A stretch of DNA of 64,000 bases from Proteiniclasticum ruminis DSM 24773 (GCF_000701905.1 NZ_JNKC01000001.1:186001-250000); one strand, 5' to 3'. Counted from the stretch's first letter, positions 52,603-61,668 are shown. Notes: generated by a model not told the origin, from the sequence alone. Program-made: numbers and translations.

Positions 52603-53649
52603 TCATTTAACATCTCTTGAGTTCACCATCGAAATGATCATCATTTCTAATAAAGCGCTGCTTTCAACAGATGTTGTCTTAAGCATATACTCATGCTCAA
52701 GAAGAACATGAAAAAGCTTGTTGTACTCTTTAAACGACAAGGAACCGCTTACCTTGGAGATCCTATCTGCATACCAGGCGCTGCCTGTTCTCAAATGCTT
52801 CATGATTTCTTGAGAGGAAGCACTTCTATCATGCAGAATTTTGACTTTGAAAAGCATTCTTAGCCTAGATCCTACGAGACCAATGATCATCTCAGGTTTT
52901 TCTCCTCTATAAAGAAGATCGTTGATCAGGTTCAATATTTCTTTAATATTTCTTCCTAGTCCTCTTTCCGTGAAAATCAAATCCAAGAGATTCATTACAT
53001 GACGCTCATCCGATACTTCCATTATGGCAAGAACATCTTCTTTTCTTATTTCACCACCGTCAGTATACGCAATAAGTTTCTCAATCTCCTTCTCTAACTG
53101 CAAACTGTTTCCCCTGAAAACTTCACCAATGAAGACAGGTATATTCTTTGAAACTTGAACGTTCTGTTTCACGAATAAATCTTCGATCAGTGAAACCATT
53201 CCTTTCTGCTTGAGGGAATCTATAGATTCAATGAAAGAGAGAGCGTTGATTTTTTTCTTCAGCCCATCCAGATAGCTGTTCTTTTTACTTAAGTCATTCT
53301 CATACTTATAAGTTGCAAAGAAATAGAGATCCTCTCTAGGATTTTTCAGATACTCCTCAATGATTTCTTTCATCGCATGCTGTGTTGAACTCTCCATAAA
53401 ATTACAGTTGGAAAGTTCCACCAATATGTCCTCTTGGAACATGGAATAGGTATTCAGCGCATTCTCAAGATCCAACGGTGTACAACGATTCGCATCAAGC
53501 TTTATGTGACTCATTGAATTATCATCACCAATGACTCTTTTTCGAAGTAAATCACGGATTTGAAACAACAACTGCTCATCTTCTGCATAAAGAAAATAAG
53601 CTCTTTTCTGATTCTTATTTACGAACTCTTTAACTGCTGTTAATTCCAT
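52603..53649 (-). CDS. holA: DNA polymerase III subunit delta
   Basis: The clamp-loader wrench subunit that opens the beta clamp. The 348-aa length and the order of parts fit HolA: an N-terminal domain with YFLYAEDEQLL near residue 19, a helical middle with FIGEVFRGNSLQLEKEIEKLIAY (in parts, near 178), and a C-terminal collar domain with LLYRGEKPEMIIGLVGSRLRMLFKVK (in parts, near 245). Its start overlaps the comEC stop by one base. comEC-holA with convergent rpsT is a conserved Firmicute neighbourhood, which supports the call. Confidence 0.93.
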   Translation of the reverse strand: MELTAVKEFVNKNQKRAYFLYAEDEQLLFQIRDLLRKRVIGDDNSMSHIKLDANRCTPLDLENALNTYSMFQEDILVELSNCNFMESSTQHAMKEIIEEYLKNPREDLYFFATYKYENDLSKKNSYLDGLKKKINALSFIESIDSLKQKGMVSLIEDLFVKQNVQVSKNIPVFIGEVFRGNSLQLEKEIEKLIAYTDGGEIRKEDVLAIMEVSDERHVMNLLDLIFTERGLGRNIKEILNLINDLLYRGEKPEMIIGLVGSRLRMLFKVKILHDRSASSQEIMKHLRTGSAWYADRISKVSGSLSFKEYNKLFHVLLEHEYMLKTTSVESSALLEMMIISMVNSRDVK

Positions 53650-55259
53650 TAGTGCACCTTATATACCAAATCTCGCCAGAATATAATATGATGATGTTTT
53701 CTAACACCCCGATAATACGGAAATTCATCTGATAAAGTCAGCGCTTTACCGTTGACAAGAACACTTGGTACTCCTTTCTTGATGAGGTGTGGCTTAATCA
53801 GTATCGTCTTTCGACCCAGTTTTAAGGATACTTCTTTCCTAAGAGGAATGAATCCTTTTTCCGCCACTCTATAATCCATCATATCATATTTGCGAAAGTT
53901 ATGGATAACCCTAATATGAGGCTTTCCATAGTTGTTGTAAACACTAACACTTGTTCCAAATGGCAAGCTTAGACAGAGAACAAACACCATTACGATAAAA
54001 GTCATTCGTTTTTTATTGTATCTGTTCAGAAGATATAGAGTAAGAATCCATGGTACATAATAAAGCGAAAGATGTTCCAAATCCACCGAGCTATTGTAAT
54101 CGCTAAAGAATCTCCCAGCATAAAAAGAAAGAAGAAAGAAAGAATCAAGAAACGGGTAGATCACTGCTTGAATTACAGGTATTCCAGATATCAGTACACC
54201 AATAAAAGACAAATATGTAATGATGGAATAAAGCGGAACCAAAACGAAGTTGCCAATAAAAACACCCATCGAAAAATCTGGACTGAATGATAAAATAATC
54301 GGAAATGACAGAAAAAGAGCTGAACACGTTAGCGCCATCGACTCTCTGATGAACATTGGAAGAATCTTGAGACACCGTAGAAAGTACTGATAAAATATCA
54401 ATATTCCTAAGGATGATAAATATGTAAGAAGATATCCCGGTTTGAATATGTAATAGGGATTCACGAAAGCTTGAAGAAACATCCCCATAAAAATTCCTGT
54501 GACAGCATTTGTATCTCGTTTTACCAACTTGCCCACTATCCGGTATATGAGCGATATTATCGTTCTGTATCCAGGAATACTGTCCAGAAAAATACCATAA
54601 ACAATAAGCACCATGGGAGCAATCTTTTTCAATTTCAGTTTCTTTAGTGCATTTTCCAATAAACTGAAATGAAATCCAGAGATTGAAAGAATATGCATGA
54701 TTCCTAAATCTCCCATATTCTGAGCTCTCTCTTCATTCATATACTCCTGATTTCCCAAAACAAGAGATCCCATCAGCCCGCCATAGTGCTCTCCATACCT
54801 TACAATAAGAAGCTCCATAATCCTGCTCTTAAAGGCACGAAATCGGCCTAGAGAATCAGTATATACTTTAAGGCTGCTTCCTTTTAACGTGCAGACAACA
54901 CCCTGTTCCACATCTCCAGGCTGTCCATAAATAAAGTCCCCGAGCACTCTATCCCCAGCTTCTACAGTTCCTTCCTGCTGCTCCAGCCAGTAATGTCTTG
55001 CCCCTGAAGAAACTAAAAGTCTATTGTAATAAATTTTCTCAACCTTTACCTCATCTGGGATCTCTTCAGCATAATAAAACGACACAGAAATAAATGCAAG
55101 AATTGGGACCATTGCATAAACCATTATATTTTTCAGCCCGCTCTTCACTGCCAGTATCATCACGAAAGCACTGCCAATAATTCCGAGAGTATACAGTTTC
55201 AAAATCCAACAATACAAACAGAAGAGAAAGTAGAGCACATAGGAACCTAATATATACAT
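53649..55259 (-). CDS. comEC: ComEC/Rec2-family membrane protein without the C-terminal MBL domain
   Basis: ComEC forms the membrane channel for single-stranded DNA uptake. The 536-aa protein has two or three N-terminal helices, an OB-like extracellular domain (about 65-140), and a competence domain of about ten helices (about 185-440). Its signature HILSISGFHFSLL (residues 189-201) replaces the usual HLLAISGLH. B. subtilis ComEC is about 776 aa because of a metallo-beta-lactamase domain; here only about 100 residues follow the last helix, with no HxHxDH. Its start overlaps a sigma-factor gene by 13 bp. It may be a DNA-uptake pore using a separate nuclease. Confidence 0.87.
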   Translation of the reverse strand: MYILGSYVLYFLFCLYCWILKLYTLGIIGSAFVMILAVKSGLKNIMVYAMVPILAFISVSFYYAEEIPDEVKVEKIYYNRLLVSSGARHYWLEQQEGTVEAGDRVLGDFIYGQPGDVEQGVVCTLKGSSLKVYTDSLGRFRAFKSRIMELLIVRYGEHYGGLMGSLVLGNQEYMNEERAQNMGDLGIMHILSISGFHFSLLENALKKLKLKKIAPMVLIVYGIFLDSIPGYRTIISLIYRIVGKLVKRDTNAVTGIFMGMFLQAFVNPYYIFKPGYLLTYLSSLGILIFYQYFLRCLKILPMFIRESMALTCSALFLSFPIILSFSPDFSMGVFIGNFVLVPLYSIITYLSFIGVLISGIPVIQAVIYPFLDSFFLLSFYAGRFFSDYNSSVDLEHLSLYYVPWILTLYLLNRYNKKRMTFIVMVFVLCLSLPFGTSVSVYNNYGKPHIRVIHNFRKYDMMDYRVAEKGFIPLRKEVSLKLGRKTILIKPHLIKKGVPSVLVNGKALTLSDEFPYYRGVRKHHHIIFWRDLVYKVH

Positions 55260-55873
55260 TCTTTCTGATCCAGCAGACTGATTAGCTTCTTGCGCGCTCT
55301 TTTCTCTTCTCTGGAAACAAAAACTTGAGATTTGTTGATAAGTTCGCCAATTTCTTTCTGAGATAAGTCATCATAATATCGATACACCAGTATTTTTTTC
55401 TGTAACGGAGTCACTTTTTTCAGAAGATCATCCACCATAATTTTATCATCTGTTGTCTTCTGGTGATTCCATTCATCTTCCCAGTTTTTTCGATCATAAC
55501 GGATGTAATCCATCGCTTCCTGAGACTCCATCACAAGGCCATCACTATTTCGTATTTGAATATCGGACATAGTCAACTCACGCTTAGTATGCTCTTCATA
55601 GATCCTTTGTACCTCTCCTCGTATAAGGTAATAAGCATAAGTGACAAACTTGTTGCCTAACTCGGGTTTAAAGTTTCTGACCGCCTTTAAGAGCCCTAAG
55701 CATCCAGCCTGATAAACATCTTCCATGTCGAGTGCGTTTTTTGAAGCATAGTAGTAGTCTTTGATTATCTTATATATTAGCGCCTTGTTGCTTTCGATAA
55801 TCTCTACTTCAGCATTTGTATCTCCATTTCGTATCTGTTCAATCAACTTCTCATTACAGTATATATCAATCAT
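55247..55873 (-). CDS. Stand-alone sigma-70 family factor (SigF/G/B-like or alternative)
   Basis: A 208-aa alternative sigma factor. Region 2 spans about residues 25-95: DMEDVYQAGCLGLLKAVRNFKPELGNKFVTYAYYLIRGEVQR (in parts), closest by eye to the group of SigF, SigG and SigB. Region 4 (about 152-203) has TPLQKKILVYRYYDDLSQKEIGELINKSQVFVSREEKRARKKL (in parts), a clear helix-turn-helix. No anti-sigma gene is adjacent. It overlaps comEC by 13 bp and so is co-translated with it, which hints at control of DNA uptake. The start is unclear: AAGGAG abuts the ATG at 55873, so a nearby non-ATG codon may be used. Confidence 0.82.
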   Translation of the reverse strand: MIDIYCNEKLIEQIRNGDTNAEVEIIESNKALIYKIIKDYYYASKNALDMEDVYQAGCLGLLKAVRNFKPELGNKFVTYAYYLIRGEVQRIYEEHTKRELTMSDIQIRNSDGLVMESQEAMDYIRYDRKNWEDEWNHQKTTDDKIMVDDLLKKVTPLQKKILVYRYYDDLSQKEIGELINKSQVFVSREEKRARKKLISLLDQKECIY

Positions 55874-56235
55874 CTCCTTTCTACTCTACTTCTAAATTAC
55901 CTTTCTTTACGTAATATCACAATAAAAATGAGTCGACAAACCAAAAGGGATGATTATTATATTTTATTTATTAATTTTTCATAATTCTTCTGTTATTATT
56001 ATAAATATATACTTCTATTTTTAGTTAATTAAAATACATCAATAATTATATTGTAAAAATATATTATTTCTCAATAATTTTGCTCTTTCAAATTTGATTA
56101 ACATTTAAAATATAGATACTATATTTTAAATTATCGATTGCATCTAAATCCACTCCTAAATATCTATACAACTATCAAGTTTAATTCAAAACAACCTGTA
56201 ATCTTTGACGAATAATAAATGCTGTAAATTTGTGA
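55874..56235. other. Very AT-rich intergenic region
   Basis: About 360 bp of almost pure A+T between the M23 gene terminator and the sigma-factor gene. I see no ORF with a ribosome site. A weak promoter for the sigma gene is possible close to it (minus-strand TTGTCG, 17-bp spacer, TATTAC). The composition resembles regulatory DNA of foreign or strongly controlled genes, but no repeat structure is clear. Confidence 0.5.
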
Positions 56236-56272
56236 ATAAAAAATACAGAGCAAGCTAGATGCTTGCTCTGTA
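56236..56272 (-). terminator. Terminator after the M23 peptidase gene
   Basis: Perfect 12-bp stem TACAGAGCAAGC/GCTTGCTCTGTA with a 5-base loop and TTTTTTATT on the minus strand. Confidence 0.95.
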
Positions 56273-56283
56273 CCCGAAAACTG

Positions 56284-57627
56284 CTATTTTACATAATCCG
56301 AAGGATTTCTATGTACCCCATTTACTCTTATCTCAAAGTGCAGATGTGGGCCAGTAGAAGTTCCAGTAGAACCAATATACCCAATGGTCTGTCCTTGGGA
56401 AACCTTCTGACCATAACTCGCGGCAAAACCGCTTAAATGAGCATATAATGACGCAATCCCATCTCCATGATCAACAATCATGTAGTTACCATATGAAGCA
56501 TGATATTTCGCTAGGATCACTGTACCAGATTTTGTTGATACTACAGGCACCCCATAACCTGCTGCATAGTCCACTCCGGTATGAAACCTTCTGTCGCCGT
56601 AAACAGGGTGGACTCGGTATCCATATGGAGACGTTATCCGACCATTGACTGGTCTTATATAACCCGTCGAAGGTTTTGGAGCCTCAGGAACAGAAACACT
56701 GCCGCCATTTTGGGATTCTTCCTGTTTCTTAGCCTCTTCCGCCGCTCTTCTTGCCTCTTCTTCTCTTCTTGCTGTTTCTTGGGCTTCGCGGATGAGTTTC
56801 TGAATCTCTGCTTCAAGAGCAGCATTTTCTTCCATGATATCCCCGATGTCATTTGCAATCCTTCTTTCTTCCGCAGAAAGACCATCCAAAAGAGCCTTCT
56901 TTTCTACTTCAAGAGACTTCTGATTATCAAGTTCTCGCTCTAAAGTTGCTTTTTGTCTTTCAAGACTGCTTTTTTCATCTTCTAGTGTGACTCTATCCTG
57001 TTCCAAAGAGAGTTTAATCTCTGATGCTGCATTCTGGCTCGCTTCAAGCTTCTCTCGTTCAACTTCTAACGTTGAAATAATCGAATCGATAAGTTCCATT
57101 ATTTCATGATCTTTGGATACCATGCGCTCAATAAATGAAAGTCTTTCCGTAAAGTCCACGATACTTGTTGATTCAATCAATGTGAAAATAATATTGTTGA
57201 CCGAATTACTTTTATATGCCGCTCGAACTCTAGAGGCAAGAAGCTCTTCCTGTTTTCTAAGCTCCTCTTCCTGTTCAGAAATCCGCTCTTTTTGCACTAC
57301 AATGTCTGCTTCAATTTCCTGAATCTTCAGTATCATCTCTGCAATCTCATCTGTTTTAATCCGAATATTCTCTTCTTTGCTCTGAATACTGCTGTTTAGA
57401 TTTGTGATACTATTTGATGTATTTTTTATTTCTTCCAGAATTGAATTCAATTCAGAATTAATAACCTTTTTATTCTTCTGAAGATCTGACTTCTCTTGTT
57501 CTAAAACATCTATTTTTTCGTTGTTATCATTCACCTGATCTTTTATGTCACCTGTATTCACAGCAAAAACAGGAACCGATGCAGTAAGCAACGTTGTGAC
57601 AAGAAACATAGTAATTTTCTTTTTCAT
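56284..57627 (-). CDS. Secreted coiled-coil M23-family peptidase (EnvC/PcsB-like murein hydrolase)
   Basis: A 447-aa envelope protein. A signal peptide (residues 1-22, ending PVFA-V) is followed by long coiled coils (about 28-300) and a LytM/M23 domain (about 325-447). The zinc site is intact: H349 and D353 in FHTGVDYAAG, H397 in LYAHLSG and H428/H430 in GPHLHFE. This architecture is that of EnvC- or PcsB-type cell separation factors controlled by FtsEX; ftsEX is not in the window. GGAGGTCGCC precedes the ATG. It is monocistronic. Confidence 0.92.
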   Translation of the reverse strand: MKKKITMFLVTTLLTASVPVFAVNTGDIKDQVNDNNEKIDVLEQEKSDLQKNKKVINSELNSILEEIKNTSNSITNLNSSIQSKEENIRIKTDEIAEMILKIQEIEADIVVQKERISEQEEELRKQEELLASRVRAAYKSNSVNNIIFTLIESTSIVDFTERLSFIERMVSKDHEIMELIDSIISTLEVEREKLEASQNAASEIKLSLEQDRVTLEDEKSSLERQKATLERELDNQKSLEVEKKALLDGLSAEERRIANDIGDIMEENAALEAEIQKLIREAQETARREEEARRAAEEAKKQEESQNGGSVSVPEAPKPSTGYIRPVNGRITSPYGYRVHPVYGDRRFHTGVDYAAGYGVPVVSTKSGTVILAKYHASYGNYMIVDHGDGIASLYAHLSGFAASYGQKVSQGQTIGYIGSTGTSTGPHLHFEIRVNGVHRNPSDYVK

Positions 57628-57780
57628 GGCGACCTCCTACTCTTAAAGCAATTTTACACCATATACATAGAAAAATTAATATTATTCAAAAACTTTCACA
57701 TTTGTAACTTTATTTTATTCAGTTTATTCTTATATTTCTATCGATTTTGCTCAAATCACGAGACAATTCACTGAATGTTA

Positions 57781-57808
57781 ATAAAAGCCACCGATACCAC
57801 CGGTGGCT
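57781..57808 (-). terminator. Terminator after galM
   Basis: Stem AGCCACCG/CGGTGGCT with a 7-base loop, then TTTTATT on the minus strand, 1 bp past the galM stop. Confidence 0.8.
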
Positions 57809-57809
57809 T

Positions 57810-58865
57810 CTATTGAATATTCATTTGCTCTACTTTGAATTTATAAACTGTATTGGCACTGTATCTTTCTCCACCACGGATGATCGAGTTTTCCTTGTTC
57901 ACTTCATTCTTGCCAATCGGAAGATTTTGAAACTCTAGTGCTACTGACCTTCTATTTTCTAAAACGTCACCACCTTTGATTCGCTGGTTATCTGTATAAT
58001 TTTGTGTGTATACCACAACGCATTCAGCGGTAGATTCTATCTCAAGTACCCTTCCAGAAAATCTATGTGCGAGTCTTACTTTGGGAGAAGCTTCCCGCTC
58101 TAAAAGAAACGGATGATCATAACCATTCCCAATCAGCAGCTGCGGATGCCCGTCTTTTATCTCTTCCCCAATTTCGCGCATATACCTGAAGTCAAAAGGA
58201 GTTCCATCCACTTCCAGCAGCTTTCCTGTGGGTGCTGAAGTATCATCAATTTCTGCAAACTTCTCAGATTTTATCATGAGCTCATGATAAAGGATGCTTT
58301 CTTCAAAAGAACCAGATAAATTAAAGTAGGTATGGTTTGTCAAATTAATCAGGGTATCAGCTGTTGGAACCGCACCATAATTAATTCCAAATTCGTTCTG
58401 GTCATTTAAGGAGTAGACGACTTCAACCAGGACTTCTCCTGGATACCCCTCTTCCAGATGAGATGATACGTATTTCAGCTTAACTGACGCATTGTCATCA
58501 AGAGTACTGCACTCGAACTGAAAGATCCTTCCAGAAAATCCCCAAAGACCTCCGTGACCATGATTTTCACCATAATTCTGCGCGAGAGAATATTTTGTTC
58601 CATTAAGTTCAAACTGAGCATTTTTAATTCTTCCCGAAGTTCTTCCAATAATTGCTCCGAAGTACCCCTTATTTGTTCTATAATCTTCATAATCCGCATG
58701 GGAAAGTACAACATTCTCAAAATTCCCCTCTATATCTGGCACGAGAATCTTAGTAATAATCCCTCCTAGAGTCAGAAAGGAAACCTCCATCCCATGTTTG
58801 TTCATAAGTGTAATTTCATGAACTTCTTGATCTTCTAAATTAACTTTATTTACTGAGATTTTCAT
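57810..58865 (-). CDS. galM: Aldose 1-epimerase (galactose mutarotase)
   Basis: GalM interconverts alpha and beta hexoses. The 351-aa protein shows NYGENHGHGGLWGF with H104, LTNHTYFNLSG near 175 (the second catalytic His), and a C-terminal ALEFQNLP, where family members have the glutamate base. Length is typical. It overlaps galT by 20 bp, so the two are translated together. galK and galE are not in the window, so a full Leloir pathway needs genes elsewhere. Confidence 0.95.
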   Translation of the reverse strand: MKISVNKVNLEDQEVHEITLMNKHGMEVSFLTLGGIITKILVPDIEGNFENVVLSHADYEDYRTNKGYFGAIIGRTSGRIKNAQFELNGTKYSLAQNYGENHGHGGLWGFSGRIFQFECSTLDDNASVKLKYVSSHLEEGYPGEVLVEVVYSLNDQNEFGINYGAVPTADTLINLTNHTYFNLSGSFEESILYHELMIKSEKFAEIDDTSAPTGKLLEVDGTPFDFRYMREIGEEIKDGHPQLLIGNGYDHPFLLEREASPKVRLAHRFSGRVLEIESTAECVVVYTQNYTDNQRIKGGDVLENRRSVALEFQNLPIGKNEVNKENSIIRGGERYSANTVYKFKVEQMNIQ

Positions 58866-60372
58866 GGATAACCTCTATAAAACGCTGAAACGCTTTTTCG
58901 CCATCATTATCTTTTTTATATACACCACAATTTTCTAAGACTTTCATAAAAACATAACCAATTTCATCATACAGTTTCGCCTCTATTTCCTCTTCTGATG
59001 AAAACTGGTTTTCATCTAATATTCTTCGCGCAAAATGACCATGCTTATTTAGGATTTCATTTGAATAGATTCCTTCCAGATCCTTTTTAAACATAAACTG
59101 TTTCAACAGATTCATTTCATCACGAAGTCTCGCAGGAAGAACAGCCAGTCCAAGACACTCTATCAATCCGATATTTTCTCTTTTTATGTGATGATACTCC
59201 TCCTGTGAATGAAAGATCCCAAAGGGATGCTGCTCATCTGTACGGTTATTACGCAGAATCAGATCCACTTCGAAAAGATTATTTCTAAATCTTGTAATAG
59301 GAGTTATCGTATTGTGCTCAGTATCTCCTGACTTCGATATGATTCCAACCTGGTGATCTTCATAGTTTTTCCAAATAGAAAGAATGAGTTCAGAAACCTT
59401 AACAAGATTTTTCACATCTTTACCTTTGAGCCTGATTACACTCATCGGCCAATACAGTTTACTCAGTTCAACTCCATATGCAGGAATCGGAATTTTATCA
59501 TATTCCTTAGCCTTCGACATTGCAAACTCATACCGTCCTCCCTGAAAATGATCATGTGTTAGAATACTACCCCCAACAATCGGTAAATCTGCATTGGATC
59601 CAATCATGTAGTGAGGATATGCGGAAACAAACTCGAGAAGTCTTTCAATTGTTTTGCCCGATATCTTCATTGGTTCATGATTTCCTTTAAAAACAATACA
59701 ATGTTCATTATAGTACACGTATGGTGAATACTGCATATACCAGGACTCGTCCGCCAAAGTAATCGGAATAATTCTATGGTTCTGTCTGGCAGGATGATCC
59801 AGTCTACCCGCATATCCTTCATTTTCTTTGCAAAGTAAACACTTGGGATATTTTTCACTCTCTGTATTTAATCCTTTGCTCGCCAGAGCAATGGCTCGAG
59901 GATCCTTTTCTGGTTTTGACAGATTAATGGTCATATCAATCAGCCCATAGGGTGTTTCATACACCCACTTGATATCTTTAGCTACTCGTTGTTCCCGAAT
60001 ATAGTTGCTTTTTTTCGCAAAAAGATAATAATACTCTGTAGCTTTCTCTGGGGATTCTTTCCACAACTCAAAGTATTTCTTCCTGAAATCGGAAGGTTTT
60101 GATACAAATACACTCATAAGCTTTGTATCAAATAAATCCAAAACCTCATTAGAGTCGTTGGGCACAAAATTAGTCTCCACTGCCCATTGCCTGAATTTTT
60201 CTAAGATATCTTCAACAGACGAATACGGTATGGAATCTGTTCCTTCTGTATAATGGTCTAAATGAAGTATCTCCAATAGTCTGTTTACAGCATAAATCCG
60301 ATCCTCAGTTTCTATGAGTCTTTCGCGAACCGCATAATCTACAAGGCTTTTGATTGCATTATTAATGTTCAT
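58846..60372 (-). CDS. galT: UDP-glucose-hexose-1-phosphate uridylyltransferase (Firmicute class II GalT)
   Basis: GalT exchanges UMP between UDP-glucose and galactose-1-phosphate. From the ATG at 60372 (GAGGTGGGTGGAT upstream) it is 508 aa, matching the long Firmicute type rather than the 350-aa enterobacterial type. Recognisable parts include YFELWKESPEKATEYYYLFAKKSNYIRE (in parts, near 95), the CLLCKENEGYAGR Cys pair near 183, and the active-site region THDHFQGGRYEFAMS near 275. It is the first gene of the galTM unit and has a palindromic site over its promoter. Confidence 0.94.
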   Translation of the reverse strand: MNINNAIKSLVDYAVRERLIETEDRIYAVNRLLEILHLDHYTEGTDSIPYSSVEDILEKFRQWAVETNFVPNDSNEVLDLFDTKLMSVFVSKPSDFRKKYFELWKESPEKATEYYYLFAKKSNYIREQRVAKDIKWVYETPYGLIDMTINLSKPEKDPRAIALASKGLNTESEKYPKCLLCKENEGYAGRLDHPARQNHRIIPITLADESWYMQYSPYVYYNEHCIVFKGNHEPMKISGKTIERLLEFVSAYPHYMIGSNADLPIVGGSILTHDHFQGGRYEFAMSKAKEYDKIPIPAYGVELSKLYWPMSVIRLKGKDVKNLVKVSELILSIWKNYEDHQVGIISKSGDTEHNTITPITRFRNNLFEVDLILRNNRTDEQHPFGIFHSQEEYHHIKRENIGLIECLGLAVLPARLRDEMNLLKQFMFKKDLEGIYSNEILNKHGHFARRILDENQFSSEEEIEAKLYDEIGYVFMKVLENCGVYKKDNDGEKAFQRFIEVIHENLSK

Positions 60373-60435
60373 ATCCACCCACCTCAACACATTTCTTCCA
60401 GAGTACTTTGCTTTGGAAATATATAGTCCATTTCT

Positions 60436-60464
60436 ATCTTAATGTAGATTGTATGATTTATCAA
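60436..60464 (-). promoter_or_regulatory. galT promoter candidate
   Basis: Minus-strand TTGATA (60459-60464), 17-bp spacer, TAAGAT (60436-60441). Confidence 0.5.
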
Positions 60465-60474
60465 GAAATCTACA
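60443..60474. promoter_or_regulatory. Inverted repeat TGTAGATT-N16-AATCTACA over the galT promoter
   Basis: Perfect 8-bp arms (60443-60450, 60467-60474) flank the -35 region of the galT promoter. A good candidate operator for a sugar-responsive regulator, which is not encoded nearby. Confidence 0.6.
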
Positions 60475-60584
60475 TCCTATCGTTTCAATCTGTTACCCAA
60501 AACAAATATAACTGTATCTAAATCTTGTGTAGACCGGATGTTCCTAAATCAGATCATAAGACTCTGTTAGAATTGAATGTTCTA

Positions 60585-60593
60585 TGCTAGAAT
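60585..60593 (+). promoter_or_regulatory. Extended -10 promoter for azlCD
   Basis: TGC-TAGAAT matches the extended -10 element with one mismatch; a -35 is not clear. It overlaps an upstream in-frame ATG at 60584, which therefore cannot be the azlC start. Confidence 0.5.
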
Positions 60594-60625
60594 ATGAATA
60601 TTATGTAAATTTAGGAAGTGATATT

Positions 60626-61306
60626 TTGAATGACAAAACAACTCTATCATCTGGCTTCATCGATAGCTTTCCTATTATGACAGGATACATCCCCATCGCT
60701 ATTGCTTATGGGGTCATAGGTACTCAAGCAAATATTCCATCTTGGGTCGTACTGTCAATGAGTATTTTTATTTATGCTGGTGCCAGCCAGTTCATGGCCA
60801 TCAACCTGTTTGTATTGAATACTGCCCCAATTCAGATGATGATCGCCATTGGCGTGATCAACTTAAGACATCTAGTTATGGGGTTATCCTTTTTTAATAA
60901 AATAAATCTAAGTCTGAAAAGCCGTATCATTATCAGTTTAGGCTTGACGGATGAGACCTTTGCGGTTTTGTCTCTGAAAGAAAATCTCAATGCTGCATAT
61001 ATTAAAGGTGTGATGCTCGGTTCCTATTTGTCATGGATTTTTGGAACGGTCATTGGAATTCTGTTTGGTTCTATTCTTCCACCTATACTTGCAGAAGGGA
61101 TGGAAATTGCAATATTTACCCTTTTTATTACTCTATTGGTGAACTCACTCAACGGAAACAGCCGTTTGATGGTCATACCGATCATTAGTATGATCACCAA
61201 TTATATTGCATCTAGCTTCTTTCCAGCAGGCTTATCTATAATACTCTCAATCATCTTAGGAAGCTCTGTCGGAATGTTGATACAAGGAGATGAAGAAGAT
61301 GAATAA
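60626..61306 (+). CDS. azlC: AzlC-family branched-chain amino acid exporter, large subunit
   Basis: AzlC forms an amino-acid exporter with the small protein AzlD. Using the TTG at 60626, 7 bases after AGGAAG, it is 226 aa, the usual length. The family segment PIAIAYGVIGTQANIPSWVVLSMSIFIYAGASQFMAI (in parts) and INLRHLVMGLSF near 92 are visible, with about seven membrane helices. The longer reading from ATG at 60584 starts inside the promoter. Branched-chain amino acid or azaleucine export is inferred from the family. Confidence 0.9.
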   Translation: MNDKTTLSSGFIDSFPIMTGYIPIAIAYGVIGTQANIPSWVVLSMSIFIYAGASQFMAINLFVLNTAPIQMMIAIGVINLRHLVMGLSFFNKINLSLKSRIIISLGLTDETFAVLSLKENLNAAYIKGVMLGSYLSWIFGTVIGILFGSILPPILAEGMEIAIFTLFITLLVNSLNGNSRLMVIPIISMITNYIASSFFPAGLSIILSIILGSSVGMLIQGDEEDE

Positions 61307-61604
61307 ATACTTGTTATCAATCATTTTAATGTCCGCAGCTACACAAATCCCAAGGCTGCTTCCAGGGCTCAGCAGAATGTCTGCAATCAAGAGCAAAAGA
61401 ATTAACAAACTCTTGCAAAGCGTACCTCTGGCTGCGCTTGGAGCGCTCATATTCCCAGGTATATTAGATGTTGGAGGTACTGTAGAAACTGGAATAATAG
61501 CAGGATTTTTCTCTTTCATCCTAGCAACAAAGAAAGTCAATATCATGGTGAATATCTTAGCATCCTCCATTCTAACCTCTTTATTGATTTATATCCGACT
61601 GTAA
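61299..61604 (+). CDS. azlD: AzlD-family branched-chain amino acid exporter, small subunit
   Basis: The small membrane partner of AzlC, 101 aa from the ATG at 61299 (AAGGAG 9 bases upstream). The family motif TQIPRLLPGL (residues 15-24) and LLQSVPLAALGALIFPGIL (about 40-58) precede two more helices. An ATG three codons earlier directly touches the ribosome site and is less likely. It overlaps azlC by 8 bp. Confidence 0.9.
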   Translation: MNKYLLSIILMSAATQIPRLLPGLSRMSAIKSKRINKLLQSVPLAALGALIFPGILDVGGTVETGIIAGFFSFILATKKVNIMVNILASSILTSLLIYIRL

Positions 61605-61623
61605 TTTTATAGAACAACGTCGG

Positions 61624-61657
61624 AAAAGCCCTCATGACACGGATCATGAGGGTTTTT
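61624..61657. terminator. Bidirectional terminator between azlD and msrA
   Basis: Stem AAAAGCCCTCATGA/TCATGAGGGTTTT with one G-T pair and a 6-base loop between convergent genes; T runs on both strands. Confidence 0.88.
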
Positions 61658-61668
61658 CAACTTCAGTC

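Noticed and set aside
55874-56235. CRISPR-like or phage-derived region in the AT-rich gap
   Set aside because: No repeated spacer units, no att-like direct repeats and no integrase nearby; only biased composition.
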